A stretch of 51,525 bases of DNA from an uncultured Acetatifactor sp. (GCA_910587755.1 CAJUNZ010000008.1:1-51525); one strand, 5' to 3'; positions 14,106-22,299 are shown, counted from the first letter of the stretch. Program-made: numbers and translations. Notes: generated by a model not told the origin, from the letters alone.

Positions 14106-15241
14106 GCCTTGATCCTCCCGTATTCAATATTATTTTCGTTCATAAACTGAATCAGTGCCTCCAGCTGCCCTCTGGTTCCCTTTGCATAGAATCTTGTCTG
14201 GTACCGCTTTTCCTGAGCCTTCGGCTGTTCAGATGCCTGCTGCTGAGTAAAGGGATCGACTGCCGCCATAGGTCCCTGCGTTCCGTTTTCTGTGCCATTT
14301 GATACGTTTTTAGCCGGTTCCGTTCCGTTTTCAGGGCTTTCGATCACATTTTGAGGCTGTTCTGTAACGCTTTCCGGCTGTTTGCTTACAGATTCCTGTT
14401 CCGCTCTCAGCTGAGCCTCCCTTGCTTTCCTCTGCTCTTCGGCCAGCCGCTCTCTTTCTTCTGCCGCTTTTTTTCGTTCCTCTGCCAGCCGCTTTCTCTC
14501 CGCCTCTTCCTCGGCCTTACGCCTCTTCTCCGCCTCCAGCTTTTCTTCCAAATCAGACAGCCGCTTATTCTCTGCCAATGCTTTGCTGAGGTCAAGCGTC
14601 TTGATATAGACATCCTTTGCGTTCAGCTTATACTTGCTCTCCAGGCTGTCGATTGTTTCCAGATCAGTACGGACTTTCTCAACCTTTGACTTGATATCCG
14701 CCTGCGCCGTAGCCAGCTTGTAGGTCTGGTTCAGGTACCGGCTGTCAAATACCTTGTCAAACGGAAGAACAGACTCCAAATCCCCGATCACTTCATCGTA
14801 GGATGCTCTGATTTTTGCCTTCTTTTCTTCCTTCTGCTGATCCTCGAAAGCCTTTACCTGCTTATCAATGATTCCTACCGGCTCCTGGATCAGTGCCAGA
14901 ATCTCCTTCAGTTCCGCCTCGAACACATTGTAAGGCTCGTTGATAATCTTCTTGACAATCTTCCGGCGATCCTCGATGTCCTTTATCAGCCCATTCAGCT
15001 CTGCTCTGTCCTTCTTGGCCTGCTGCATACTGTCCTCGGTATAGACCACATTCTCATAGCTGGCCATTTTCTGACGGACTGCCGCCTCCAGTTCCTCCTT
15101 GTTCCACTTAATTACTCGGAGAAAACCGTCCTCCGTAGGATTGATAAGACGGAACTCCATTTTTGCAGGCTGTGTCACTGCTACCTCATTCACAACTTCT
15201 GCCTCCACCGTTTCCGGCGCTGTTTTCTTCCTTCCTGCCAT
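14102..15241 (-). CDS. DUF1351 family phage protein
   Basis: 379 aa; ATG at 15241 with AGGAGG. Residues about 30-230 carry the DUF1351 helical core (NYENV-like YENVVYTEDSMQQAKKDRAEL, then DIEDRRKIVKKIINEPYN), followed by a long Glu/Arg/Lys coiled coil (residues 225-275), a Gln/Asn/Glu-rich linker and a small C-terminal domain (TRFYAKGTRGQLEALIQFM). DUF1351 genes accompany recT and exonuclease genes; a role as a recombination accessory is inferred from that context only. Confidence 0.8.
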   Translation of the reverse strand: MAGRKKTAPETVEAEVVNEVAVTQPAKMEFRLINPTEDGFLRVIKWNKEELEAAVRQKMASYENVVYTEDSMQQAKKDRAELNGLIKDIEDRRKIVKKIINEPYNVFEAELKEILALIQEPVGIIDKQVKAFEDQQKEEKKAKIRASYDEVIGDLESVLPFDKVFDSRYLNQTYKLATAQADIKSKVEKVRTDLETIDSLESKYKLNAKDVYIKTLDLSKALAENKRLSDLEEKLEAEKRRKAEEEAERKRLAEERKKAAEERERLAEEQRKAREAQLRAEQESVSKQPESVTEQPQNVIESPENGTEPAKNVSNGTENGTQGPMAAVDPFTQQQASEQPKAQEKRYQTRFYAKGTRGQLEALIQFMNENNIEYGRIKA

Positions 15242-15252
15242 CTGTCTACCTC

Positions 15253-15717
15253 CTATATTTCATTTGGTCCGATTACCCGAATTGTCACATCGACTCTCGG
15301 CTGTTCGGAATAAAATTTCCTTACCTGTGCGTCCACGACTGCAGCATCATCATGGTATGCCACCTTGTTCAGACTGTCGCAGATAATCTTCCCGATATTA
15401 TCCCAATCCGGCTTTTTCGTTGGCCGGATTCTATGCTCCAGCATCAGCTTGCGCTTCTTTTTGCTCACAGACTTCGGTATCTCGTAATATGCGATAACAC
15501 GCACATCCAGCATATCTTCATCTTTGAACATTCTGCCCTTTGCCGCCTGCTGGTACATCAGCTTAACCAGATTCTCGTAGCTTACCGTCTCGTCCGGCGT
15601 GTATGTCTTTACATACTGCCCGGCTCTGGAGAACTTCGGGCGCTGCTTTCCAAAAGGCTGGCCCGGTACTGAGAATTTAATCTGCCGCATAGCTTCGTCC
15701 TCCACAATGTTATCCAT
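15253..15717 (-). CDS. rusA: RusA-like Holliday junction resolvase
   Basis: 154 aa from ATG 15717 (MDNIVEDEAM), behind GGAGG; an upstream in-frame TTG at 15738 precedes the site. The catalytic region RPTKKPDWDNIGKIICDSL...YHDDAAVVD provides the conserved Asp residues of the RusA family, and the basic QPFGKQRPKFSR loop near the N-terminus fits DNA contact. RusA resolves Holliday junctions made during recombination-dependent replication. Neighbours RecT, exonuclease, DnaC and replisome organiser complete the module. Confidence 0.88.
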   Translation of the reverse strand: MDNIVEDEAMRQIKFSVPGQPFGKQRPKFSRAGQYVKTYTPDETVSYENLVKLMYQQAAKGRMFKDEDMLDVRVIAYYEIPKSVSKKKRKLMLEHRIRPTKKPDWDNIGKIICDSLNKVAYHDDAAVVDAQVRKFYSEQPRVDVTIRVIGPNEI

Positions 15718-15725
15718 GCCGCCTC

Positions 15726-15920
15726 CTATTCCCCGCAAGCGGTATTCCCTGCTTCGGTATCACGGTATATCTTCAGGTAATAATCCAGCTGTTTCCCTGT
15801 CGGTGTTTTCTTTCTGACTCCCGGCCCTACAGTGTAACCATTTTCCAGAAGAATCGCCGTAACCACCTTTCTGTCCTCCAGCTTATAAATGCTGATTTCT
15901 GCTACCTTTTCCATTGCCAT
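15726..15920 (-). CDS. Small phage protein, unknown function
   Basis: 64 aa; ATG at 15920, GGAGG nine bases upstream. One small alpha/beta domain (EISIYKLEDRKVVTAILLENG, KQLDYYLKIYR). Between rusA and the helicase loader gene, in the same transcript. No family recognised. Confidence 0.65.
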   Translation of the reverse strand: MAMEKVAEISIYKLEDRKVVTAILLENGYTVGPGVRKKTPTGKQLDYYLKIYRDTEAGNTACGE

Positions 15921-15924
15921 ATTG

Positions 15925-16782
15925 TCATTCCTCCATTAACTTTTTTATTTCATCGAACCGCCTTGCCGCCTCTTTCTCCCTCCAGGAACGTCCCGGTACC
16001 CGGACAGGAGTACACATCTCAAAAATCCGGTCATAAATCCTTTTATAACGAGTATCCGTATTCTCCTGCATTTCCCTGACTGTCATGTTGGTGGTGAGAA
16101 TCAGCGGCTTTTCCACGCGATACCGACTGTCAATGATGTTATAGACCTTTTCCAGAGCATAATCTGTATTCCTCTCAGTACCCAAATCATCAATAATCAA
16201 CAGCCTCGCATCATTCAGGCGGCTCATAAGTACTCTTTCTTCCCCCTGATTGCCCTGGATATTCTGCAGGATTTTCACAAAGGATGTCATGACTACCGGG
16301 ATACTCCGCTCCAGCAGCTCATTCGCAATGCAGGCGGCTGTGTAGCTTTTTCCCGTGCCTACGGTTCCCCAGAACAGAAGCCCCTGCCGCTTTTGATACA
16401 TTTCATCGAATTTCTCGACATACCGCTCTGCCAGCGCATACACTTTCTGATTGTCAGCATTCTTCTGGAACGTACAAAGCCTGGCATTGCTCAGTTTATC
16501 ATCAATGAGGCTGGCGCTTTTCAGCCGCTCAATACGCTCCATTGCCTTCCTGCGTTCCTCTTCTTCCTTCCTGCGCTTGTTTGCCTCAACCTGGCACTGA
16601 CAGATGCAATGCACGATCATTTCCCTGCCGCCTGTGAAGGCAGATGCCGGTAGCCTCGTTTGCTTCTTGCCATGACACTTCCCGCAATGGATCAGGCCGT
16701 CCTCTGCCACATAATCCCCTTCCTCCATTTCCACCTTTTCAATATCCGGAGGCATTAAGGAATCCAGCTTTATATCCTGCAT
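15925..16782 (-). CDS. DnaC-like AAA+ helicase loader
   Basis: 285 aa from the ATG at 16782, eight bases after AAGGAG; the GTG at 16791 is too near the site. An N-terminal zinc-ribbon (HCGKCHGKKQT ... HCICQC) precedes the AAA+ core with Walker A GTVGTGKS, Walker B LLIIDDLG, sensor-I LILTTNMT and an arginine-finger region RIYDRIFEM. The protein loads the host replicative helicase onto phage DNA with the DnaD-like protein encoded just upstream. Confidence 0.9.
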   Translation of the reverse strand: MQDIKLDSLMPPDIEKVEMEEGDYVAEDGLIHCGKCHGKKQTRLPASAFTGGREMIVHCICQCQVEANKRRKEEEERRKAMERIERLKSASLIDDKLSNARLCTFQKNADNQKVYALAERYVEKFDEMYQKRQGLLFWGTVGTGKSYTAACIANELLERSIPVVMTSFVKILQNIQGNQGEERVLMSRLNDARLLIIDDLGTERNTDYALEKVYNIIDSRYRVEKPLILTTNMTVREMQENTDTRYKRIYDRIFEMCTPVRVPGRSWREKEAARRFDEIKKLMEE

Positions 16783-16787
16783 ACGTT

Positions 16788-17573
16788 TCACTCCTTCCTA
16801 AACGGATTCTCGTCGTCGTTTGTGGTTTCCGTACAGGCTGTAGGAACGTTCTTAGGAAGATAATCTAAGAATGGTGTGGACTCTCCTAAAAATGTCTTAC
16901 CGTGCTTGATATACTTATCTTCCGTCCGGTCACGCCTGCACTGATCCGCATAATTCTTCGCCGCCTTCAACAGCTGTTCATGGGAGAAACCATCTTCCAA
17001 CCTTGCTTTGTACTTCTTGTATGCCTGAGCCTTATCCACTTTCCGGGGATAGATGGACCAGAACTCTTCAAAATCCGTGGAGTAGTTACTGATTGCCTTC
17101 TTTGACTTCCCCTCCGGTTTTGTTTCTGCAGGTAAGTCTCCCTGGAGCGCCGCCATTGGTTCAGCCCCATTCTCCGGTATCTGTAACAGTGCCTTCTCGC
17201 CCTTTACCCGGTTATAATACGCCCTCTGCCGGTCTGCCTCTGTTGAGGACTGCCCTATAAAATTCTGAATGTCCATCATATAGATGGCCCCATTATCCAG
17301 TATCTCTATCAGCTCCAGATTCCTGAAAATCTCCAGTGCCTTTTCCACGGTTCCTACCTGGTGGCCTACAAGGGTAGCCAATATTTCCGGCGTGTATGGG
17401 ATCACATTCCTATACATCAACCGCCCCTCATTCCTCAGACTTCTCAGGTATAGCTTCAAAAGGATATTGCTGTATATGTAGCCGTCTTTCATGCTCTCCA
17501 GTATCTTTATCTCTTCCGACTCAAAAAACCCCTCCTTCAATTTGAGATAATAATATTTTCTGTTATCTGCCAT
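16788..17573 (-). CDS. Phage replisome organiser (DnaD-like replication initiator)
   Basis: 261 aa. The N-terminal winged-helix replisome-organiser domain is clear (NRKYYYLKLKEGFFESEEIK, then ILESMKDGYIYSNILLKLYL and RNVIPYTPEILATLVGH). After a linker comes a DnaD/DUF-type C-terminal domain (FEEFWSIYPRKVDKAQAYKKY...FLGESTPFLDYLP). It binds the phage origin, probably within or near this gene as in related phages, and recruits the loader encoded 5 bases downstream. I see no clear iteron array to mark the origin. Confidence 0.85.
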   Translation of the reverse strand: MADNRKYYYLKLKEGFFESEEIKILESMKDGYIYSNILLKLYLRSLRNEGRLMYRNVIPYTPEILATLVGHQVGTVEKALEIFRNLELIEILDNGAIYMMDIQNFIGQSSTEADRQRAYYNRVKGEKALLQIPENGAEPMAALQGDLPAETKPEGKSKKAISNYSTDFEEFWSIYPRKVDKAQAYKKYKARLEDGFSHEQLLKAAKNYADQCRRDRTEDKYIKHGKTFLGESTPFLDYLPKNVPTACTETTNDDENPFRKE

Positions 17574-17595
17574 ATGTCCACCGCCAATCGTATCA

Positions 17596-18342
17596 CTATA
17601 TCCCTGCTGTCAAATCCATAATAGAAATCGGCCTCGTCAGCACTCTCGTATGCCTGCAGCAATCGCACAATTCACATCTGTCCGGTTCCAGTTCTCCGCT
17701 TTTTAAGCTGAGGATTCTCGGTGTGTTTGCCTCTACGACACTAAGCGCCTCCTGCAGATAATTGTCTGTCACATGGATAATGCGGATGTCCGGCTCTTTC
17801 TCCTTTGTCGCACCCGCAATATAAAACGGCAGCTTCTTTCCGGTGTTCTGCCTTACAATCTCCTGGTACACTGCCCCCTGGATGTCATACCCCCAATAAC
17901 GGACGAAATCCAGATAACCCAAATCCTTTACCCATTTCAGCTCCGTAATGGACGACATAACTTTCAGGTCCACGATTGCCACATCCGGAATGTAGCTGTC
18001 AATCTTGATCTTCCATTTTGCCCCGAACAGTTCCCCGGTCATAATAACCTGCTTCTGCCCGCTCATATATTTCATGAAATACTCGTCACGCTCAATGCGG
18101 GCGATAATTTCATCAGCCTTTACATACTCCGCTTTCAGCCCTCCGTCCTTCTTAAAAAGAGAAGGATTCTCTGCCTTGAACTTCGCCAGCGTTCCTTCAA
18201 AGTAGGAATCGACATAACTTCCGACCATAAGAGCCGTACTCTTTTCGTCCTCCCACCTTTCCTCTATCTTCTCCAGTGCCGTAAACTCGCAGCCTAATCG
18301 CCCGTATGTACCCACAAAATCTTTGAACTGGGAAACACTCAT
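17596..18342 (-). CDS. RecE-like PD-(D/E)XK exonuclease
   Basis: 248 aa from ATG 18342. Motifs: VGSYVDSYFEG (motif I region), GAKWKIKIDSYIP and VAIVDLKVMSS (D...DxK), then a helix with GYDIQGAVYQE and a Cys cluster CELCDCCRHT near the C-terminus. It fits the PDDEXK-like putative exodeoxyribonuclease 8 group, which pairs with RecT for single-strand annealing. In relatives the protein starts about 17 residues earlier; here those residues are encoded in frame up to 18393 but begin with ACG, exactly eight bases after AGGAGG, so translation may start there. Confidence 0.82.
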   Translation of the reverse strand: MSVSQFKDFVGTYGRLGCEFTALEKIEERWEDEKSTALMVGSYVDSYFEGTLAKFKAENPSLFKKDGGLKAEYVKADEIIARIERDEYFMKYMSGQKQVIMTGELFGAKWKIKIDSYIPDVAIVDLKVMSSITELKWVKDLGYLDFVRYWGYDIQGAVYQEIVRQNTGKKLPFYIAGATKEKEPDIRIIHVTDNYLQEALSVVEANTPRILSLKSGELEPDRCELCDCCRHTRVLTRPISIMDLTAGI

Positions 18343-18405
18343 GTATTCCCTGTTAGCCTCCCGGCTGTAATAATTCTCTGATGTCAGTTGCGTCTTCTCT
18401 TCCTC

Positions 18406-19326
18406 CTATTCAACCTCTTCCAAATCCAGACCGCCCACCTGGGTGCTTTCCGGCTCTTCCAGATTGTCCTGTGCTGATATTGCAAAGGCATCCTGTGCCT
18501 CTATAACATCCGGCTTGTTGTCGCCATAGGCTCCATTTCCTTCTTCGTCGTAAACCTTCTGGTCGTCCTGGATAGCTCTCTGCATATCCACAGACAAGAT
18601 CCCCCACTTGCTGAGTAGCAGCTTAATAACCGTCTTTAATGCCATTGCATCAAAATCTGTACTCCACTTACTGCTCTTTTTCCCCTTCTCCAAATCATAG
18701 CGATATGCCTGTGAATATTTCTTCGCATGATTGTCAACATCTGCCACCGACAAATAGAACTCCTGCTGAAACCCGGTCTTTAACCGGAACCATGCGAAAT
18801 AGCCTGCAATGTTCTCTGGCTTTCCTTCGTTCCTCTGTGTGCAGTTGGAGAAATCTGTCACAAATTCCAACTCCCCCGTAATGGGATTATGGGAAATCAG
18901 CTCGTCCTTGTAGACTACCGCATAATTCATCTTCTCATAATATCCAGAACGGATTGCCAGCTGGATAAAGCCCTTATACATCATCTGGAACTGCGCCCTC
19001 GGTACTTTATCCCAATTCCTCGTCTGCGGATTGTAGACGCTCTCGTTATACGGAACGATTGCCGCAAAACCCAGGTTCGGATCAATCGGCAGATCGTATG
19101 TTGCCGCCACGAACGCCGCGCTCATGATTGAATTGGCGTCACACTTTTTCAGCTGTGCGCTGCCCTGCACCACCGTTGTGATCGATGCAAGGAACTGAGG
19201 GGCTTTCTGCCCTAATACCTCTGCGAACTTTTTTCTCACATTCTCCTGGGAAATCATCTGTTTAACCAATACTGCCGTGCTTGCCTGTTTTGCAGGCTGC
19301 TGTCCCTGTAACTGATTTTCTGCCAT
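18406..19326 (-). CDS. recT: RecT family single-strand annealing protein
   Basis: 306 aa; ATG at 19326 with AAGGAGG. The RecT core is complete: NSIMSAAFVAATYDLPIDPN, AAIVPY, AQFQMMYKGFIQLAIRSG, YFAWFRLKTGF and the terminal SKWSTDFDAMALKTVIKLLLSKWG. The C-terminus is acidic and variable. It anneals complementary strands exposed by the adjacent exonuclease. Its stop codon sits in the ribosome binding site of the exonuclease gene, so the pair is translationally coupled. Confidence 0.93.
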   Translation of the reverse strand: MAENQLQGQQPAKQASTAVLVKQMISQENVRKKFAEVLGQKAPQFLASITTVVQGSAQLKKCDANSIMSAAFVAATYDLPIDPNLGFAAIVPYNESVYNPQTRNWDKVPRAQFQMMYKGFIQLAIRSGYYEKMNYAVVYKDELISHNPITGELEFVTDFSNCTQRNEGKPENIAGYFAWFRLKTGFQQEFYLSVADVDNHAKKYSQAYRYDLEKGKKSSKWSTDFDAMALKTVIKLLLSKWGILSVDMQRAIQDDQKVYDEEGNGAYGDNKPDVIEAQDAFAISAQDNLEEPESTQVGGLDLEEVE

Positions 19327-19347
19327 TGTCGCTTTTTCCTCCTTCTT

Positions 19348-19563
19348 TTATGCTGTTGCAAGGCTTTCACCGAGCATTTCCAATAACTCTCCGGAAGTCA
19401 TATCATCCAGACATTCCTCGCAAATATAACCTCCCTGGCTGTCAAAATACTTGTCGCCCTCATAAATCCCTTCCCCGCATTTACCGCACCTGTGTACCGG
19501 TATCGGCTCCGGAGCATTAGGACATCTGGGGTGGCAAGGAACGCTTAAACACAAGCTGCACAT
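19348..19563 (-). CDS. Small zinc-ribbon phage protein
   Basis: 71 aa from ATG 19563 (MCSLCLSVPCHPRCPNAP), nine bases after GGAA; an in-frame GTG at 19572 is too close. Eight or more Cys: an N-terminal CxxC set and a second CGKCGEGIYEGDKYF...YICEECLDDM zinc ribbon typical of phage early proteins. The start overlaps the previous gene by 19 bases. Function unknown. Confidence 0.7.
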   Translation of the reverse strand: MCSLCLSVPCHPRCPNAPEPIPVHRCGKCGEGIYEGDKYFDSQGGYICEECLDDMTSGELLEMLGESLATA

Positions 19564-19802
19564 TCTGCACACTTCCTTTCTGCTTCTCTCAGCAACGTCG
19601 TGGCATTTACTGCCTGTCTGAACAGATAATTTTTCAATTCATCCCTGAACAGCAAGGGCAGGTATTCTTTTCTGTTCTCGATTCCATTGACATCCATTTT
19701 CCTCTCGCAATACCAGAGAACATAATCAACAGTCTCCTGTGATATGTGGACTCCCTTATTTACCCATTCGCTCACAATATCATCAATCTCCGTCTGATCC
19801 AT
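19545..19802 (-). CDS. Helical phage protein, unknown function
   Basis: 85 aa from ATG 19802 (MDQTEIDDIVSEWVNKGV), six bases after GGAGG; the ATG at 19808 directly abuts the site. Mostly helical, with a Cys pair at the end (KCAECAACV). Overlaps both neighbours by 19-20 bases, as is common in compact early phage operons. Confidence 0.65.
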   Translation of the reverse strand: MDQTEIDDIVSEWVNKGVHISQETVDYVLWYCERKMDVNGIENRKEYLPLLFRDELKNYLFRQAVNATTLLREAERKCAECAACV

Positions 19803-20016
19803 AGCCATCCTCCTTCCCGAACAAAAATCTGATTACATCCCCTACACTTCTTGCCACTTCTGCCAGCATCAACATCAATGGCAGTGTCAGCCACTCGCCT
19901 CCGTATGCCAGATAACCTCTCGTAGCGTATGCCGACTTTACCGCAACCTCTGTCAGTATCAGACCGGCCACTATCCACAGCCAATTTCTTGAAATGTACC
20001 TCTTTATGCTTTTCAT
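19783..20016 (-). CDS. Small membrane protein
   Basis: 77 aa. Two hydrophobic stretches: NWLWIVAGLILTEVAV (about residues 11-26) and EWLTLPLMLMLAEVA (about 41-55), flanked by basic residues (MKSIKRYISR) and ending in an acidic tail. Its ATG overlaps the stop of the SleB-like gene, suggesting coupling with that enzyme. It could assist export or anchoring; function unknown. Confidence 0.65.
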   Translation of the reverse strand: MKSIKRYISRNWLWIVAGLILTEVAVKSAYATRGYLAYGGEWLTLPLMLMLAEVARSVGDVIRFLFGKEDGYGSDGD

Positions 20017-20681
20017 TCCACCAGCTCCTTATCTGTGTAGAAGTAGTGATTGCCATACTGAAAAAGGAACTCCAGGTTTCTTCTGTGCCAGTCCGACTTG
20101 CCTGCGCTCTCAAAATATAAAGCTCCCTGGCTTTCATCCCACTTTTCTACCTGGATCAGCTCCAAAGCCTCCCGGCACTCCTGGTCCGGCTCTGTTGTGT
20201 ACCACCTTCCACCTTCCTGCAATGGGCTGAACTGCCAGCCTCCGTTGCCTGTTCTCTGGAAAATGACCTCTTCAATCGTGTTCGGGAATCTGTCGCTCCA
20301 AACTCTGTTGAGGACTACCAGCATAACAAGAGCCTTTCCTTCAACGCCTTCGCTTTCTGCTTCTGCCATTGCTATTTTCTCTAACAGATATGATTCATCT
20401 GCATCCCAATCCATGCTGGGGATGCCGCCCTGACATTCAACAACCGCTTCTGCAGACTGACTTTCGGCCACTTCATTTTCCTCAATCTCCACCGGCACTG
20501 CTGCCTCTGCTGTCACTCTTTCTTCCATTATCCTTATCTCTTCTGCCTCTTCCTCCTTACCGGAATCACTCTCTGCACTTGCATAGAACTCTCCGACTCC
20601 TTTAATCATGAATACGGCGGCTCCGCATATCGCAAGGACCTTTAGCCCGAACAATAGCTTTGCCCGCTTTTTTCTTCTCAC
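20013..20681 (-). CDS. SleB-type cell wall hydrolase
   Basis: 222 aa. A basic N-terminus and one hydrophobic helix (LLFGLKVLAICGAAVFMIKG) form a signal anchor; a Glu-rich linker follows (about residues 38-85). The catalytic Hydrolase_2 domain is recognisable: LLEKIAMAEAESEGVEGKALVMLVVLNRV (catalytic Glu in AEAESEG), then NTIEEVIFQ and GGWQFSPLQEG, ending HYFYTDKE. Such muramidases cleave spore or vegetative peptidoglycan. Its place in the early region, not with lysis genes, makes a role in DNA entry, host remodelling or a moron trait more likely than lysis. Confidence 0.82.
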   Translation of the reverse strand: MRRKKRAKLLFGLKVLAICGAAVFMIKGVGEFYASAESDSGKEEEAEEIRIMEERVTAEAAVPVEIEENEVAESQSAEAVVECQGGIPSMDWDADESYLLEKIAMAEAESEGVEGKALVMLVVLNRVWSDRFPNTIEEVIFQRTGNGGWQFSPLQEGGRWYTTEPDQECREALELIQVEKWDESQGALYFESAGKSDWHRRNLEFLFQYGNHYFYTDKELVE

Positions 20682-20710
20682 AATAAACTCCTTTCTGGTA
20701 CTGCCTGGCT

Positions 20711-21190
20711 TTAGCTGTTTTTAAGATACTTCTCACCGGCAATCTTCATTTCACTAATTACCTCAGCCATACCGTCCAGCTTATTGAGGATTTCTTTCAG
20801 CTTCGGGATTTCTTCCTGGCTGATGATTCCATCCTCCGTTATCTCGATCAAATCCACCTTCATAGCCTTTAGTTCATCCTCGTTAAAGCCTTTCAAAAGC
20901 CGTAACGCAATTCCCTGTATGCTCTTTTCCTCCGTTGCCAATGGCAGGAACCCATGAACCGGACACTCTCTCATGCAGTACCCGGTAATCAATTCCGGGG
21001 CGCAGTAGAGGTCCGCCATAAGAACCACCTTATCCACCGGCACAACTTTCGTATTTCCAAGTTCGTAATCTGCCAGCGTAGATACAGAAATTCCTAAAAG
21101 CTCTGAAGCGCCTTCACGGCTGTATAGCCTCTCGTTGTATATTGCTGCCTTTTTCCTCGCCTGAAAATATACATTTGTGTTCTCGTTCAT
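20711..21190 (-). CDS. XRE-type HTH regulator
   Basis: 159 aa from ATG 21190 (MNENTNVYFQARKKAA); a start at 21205 is possible but has no good site. An N-terminal helix-turn-helix (YSREGASELLGISVSTLADYELGNT) is followed by a Cys-containing segment (ITGYCMRECPVHG) and a helical C-terminus with LKEILNKLDGMAEVI. Likely a second early transcription regulator in the leftward operon just after the Cro-like gene. Confidence 0.75.
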   Translation of the reverse strand: MNENTNVYFQARKKAAIYNERLYSREGASELLGISVSTLADYELGNTKVVPVDKVVLMADLYCAPELITGYCMRECPVHGFLPLATEEKSIQGIALRLLKGFNEDELKAMKVDLIEITEDGIISQEEIPKLKEILNKLDGMAEVISEMKIAGEKYLKNS

Positions 21191-21233
21191 AGGGCCTTTC
21201 CCCATTCCGTATTACCTACCCTTCTGCTAAAAT

Positions 21234-21653
21234 TTAATCATCACCAGCAGGAACAGCCGACAATGTGATGTTCAGCAGGCGGTTGACGGCATCCACAATA
21301 TCTTCATTCATCATCTTGCCGTTGATTACCAGCGACAACCGATCCCTGGAGACGTGTGCTTTCTCTGCCAGCTGATTGACGCTCATTTTCTTTTTCACAA
21401 GCTCAATCTTTACTGCCTGGCACCATTCGTCGGATGGTGTTGCAGTACGTTCCGGCAAGCCCGTTGTCCCCAGCTTCTCGTTGATCTTCTCAGCGATTGC
21501 CTGGTAGGTTGCATTGGAATACTTCCCGGAAATGACCGAAAGAACCACCGCATAGCTGTAACCGATGCTTTCGGCAAGCTGTTTGAGCGTCATATCTTTG
21601 TCGATCACAGCTTTCCGGACATCCTTACCCCATTGTGATGTTTCCTTTCTCAT
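21234..21653 (-). CDS. Cro-like regulator with two tandem HTH domains
   Basis: 139 aa from ATG 21653, with AAAGGAG ten bases upstream. Two XRE-like helix-turn-helix units lie head to tail: MTLKQLAESIGYSYAVVLSVISGK (about residues 21-44) and MSVNQLAEKAHVSRDRLSLVINGK (about 87-110). Each is followed by a similar short helix, as if by internal duplication. First gene of the leftward early operon and divergent from the repressor, so it probably has the Cro role of shutting off the repressor promoter. Confidence 0.78.
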   Translation of the reverse strand: MRKETSQWGKDVRKAVIDKDMTLKQLAESIGYSYAVVLSVISGKYSNATYQAIAEKINEKLGTTGLPERTATPSDEWCQAVKIELVKKKMSVNQLAEKAHVSRDRLSLVINGKMMNEDIVDAVNRLLNITLSAVPAGDD

Positions 21654-21726
21654 TTGAGTATCACTCCTTTCTCGCATTTGCTGAATATTTTTATTTATCT
21701 TTGCGGGTTTGCGTGCTATAATAGAA

Positions 21727-21740
21727 GTAAATCTATTTAC
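21727..21740. promoter_or_regulatory. Second palindrome, GTAAATCTATTTAC
   Basis: Perfect inverted repeat with a 2-base centre in the Cro leader. A related sequence, GTAAATAGATATATAC, lies at 21840-21855 across the early -35. It may be the site of a second regulator, such as the double-HTH Cro protein. Confidence 0.4.
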
Positions 21741-21815
21741 AGGCCCGCAGATGTGCTACGAAATACTTGTCACTCTCAGCTCGCAACTTTGAATTGATTT
21801 GTATTTCATACTTAT

Positions 21816-21844
21816 ATTATACCACGCAACTACGAGTTTGTAAA
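21816..21844 (-). promoter_or_regulatory. Leftward early phage promoter
   Basis: Minus-strand TTTACA (21844-21839), 17-bp spacer, TATAAT (21821-21816); expected start near 21809, leaving a leader of about 155 bases before the Cro-like gene. The 14-bp operator fills the spacer (2 bases before, 1 after), so the bound repressor would block RNA polymerase. Confidence 0.75.
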
Positions 21845-21888
21845 TAGATATATACTCAAATGCGAGAATATTTTATACGGAGGCTACT

Positions 21889-22254
21889 ATGGAAATTATT
21901 GAAAGAATCTATCAGACTCTCAGCGAAAAAGACAAAAAGGCGTATGAACTTTGCGAGAAACTAAACATCCGTACCTCAACGATGTCAACCTGGAAAGCCC
22001 GCACGAATGATCCGCCTGCTAAATACATGAAAACCATTGCCGACTTTTTGGGCGTTTCTCTGGACTACCTTATGACCGGCCAGGAGGCTCCTGTCCGCAA
22101 GACAACCACGCCCGAAGAAGATGAACTGCTGGCGCTCTTCCGCTCCCTGCCGGAACCTAAGAAATATGAATTTGTCGGGGAACTCAAAGGATTTCTGAAG
22201 GCTTACACCGAGTCTCAGAAATATCTTGACGAGGAAAAAAGATTATCAGTTTAG
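21889..22254 (+). CDS. Phage repressor (XRE-type, CI-like)
   Basis: 121 aa; ATG at 21889 with CGGAGG five bases upstream. N-terminal HTH: YELCEKLNIRTSTMSTWKARTNDPPAKYMKTIADFLGVSLDYLM (residues about 19-62), the classical XRE pattern. The C-terminal half (EEDELLALFRSLPEPKKYEFVGELKGFLKAY) is helical and lacks the Ser-Lys autocleavage domain, so induction would need an anti-repressor or another route. First gene of the rightward lysogeny operon and divergent from the Cro-like gene; probably binds the CWCGCANNTRCGAG sites. Confidence 0.8.
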   Translation: MEIIERIYQTLSEKDKKAYELCEKLNIRTSTMSTWKARTNDPPAKYMKTIADFLGVSLDYLMTGQEAPVRKTTTPEEDELLALFRSLPEPKKYEFVGELKGFLKAYTESQKYLDEEKRLSV

Positions 22255-22299
22255 AATGGTATCGGCTCTATGGCCGCTACTAAGACAGGAGAAATGCCT

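Larger units (their letters stand above)
21671..21866. promoter_or_regulatory. Operator cluster in the lysis-lysogeny control region
   Basis: Copies of a 14-bp dyad (consensus CWCGCANNTRCGAG, half-sites often degenerate): CTCGCATTTGCTGA 21671-21684, CTCGCAACTTTGAA 21780-21793, CACGCAACTACGAG 21823-21836 and TACTCAAATGCGAG 21853-21866. The third lies in the spacer of the early promoter; the fourth would cover a repressor promoter with -10 TATACT (21851-21856), allowing autoregulation. Distant copies occur at 10942-10955 and 22801-22814. Confidence 0.6.

Noticed and set aside
19772..20137. 121-codon minus-strand frame
   Set aside because: It overlaps, in another frame, the SleB-like hydrolase and the small membrane protein, both with good starts and features.
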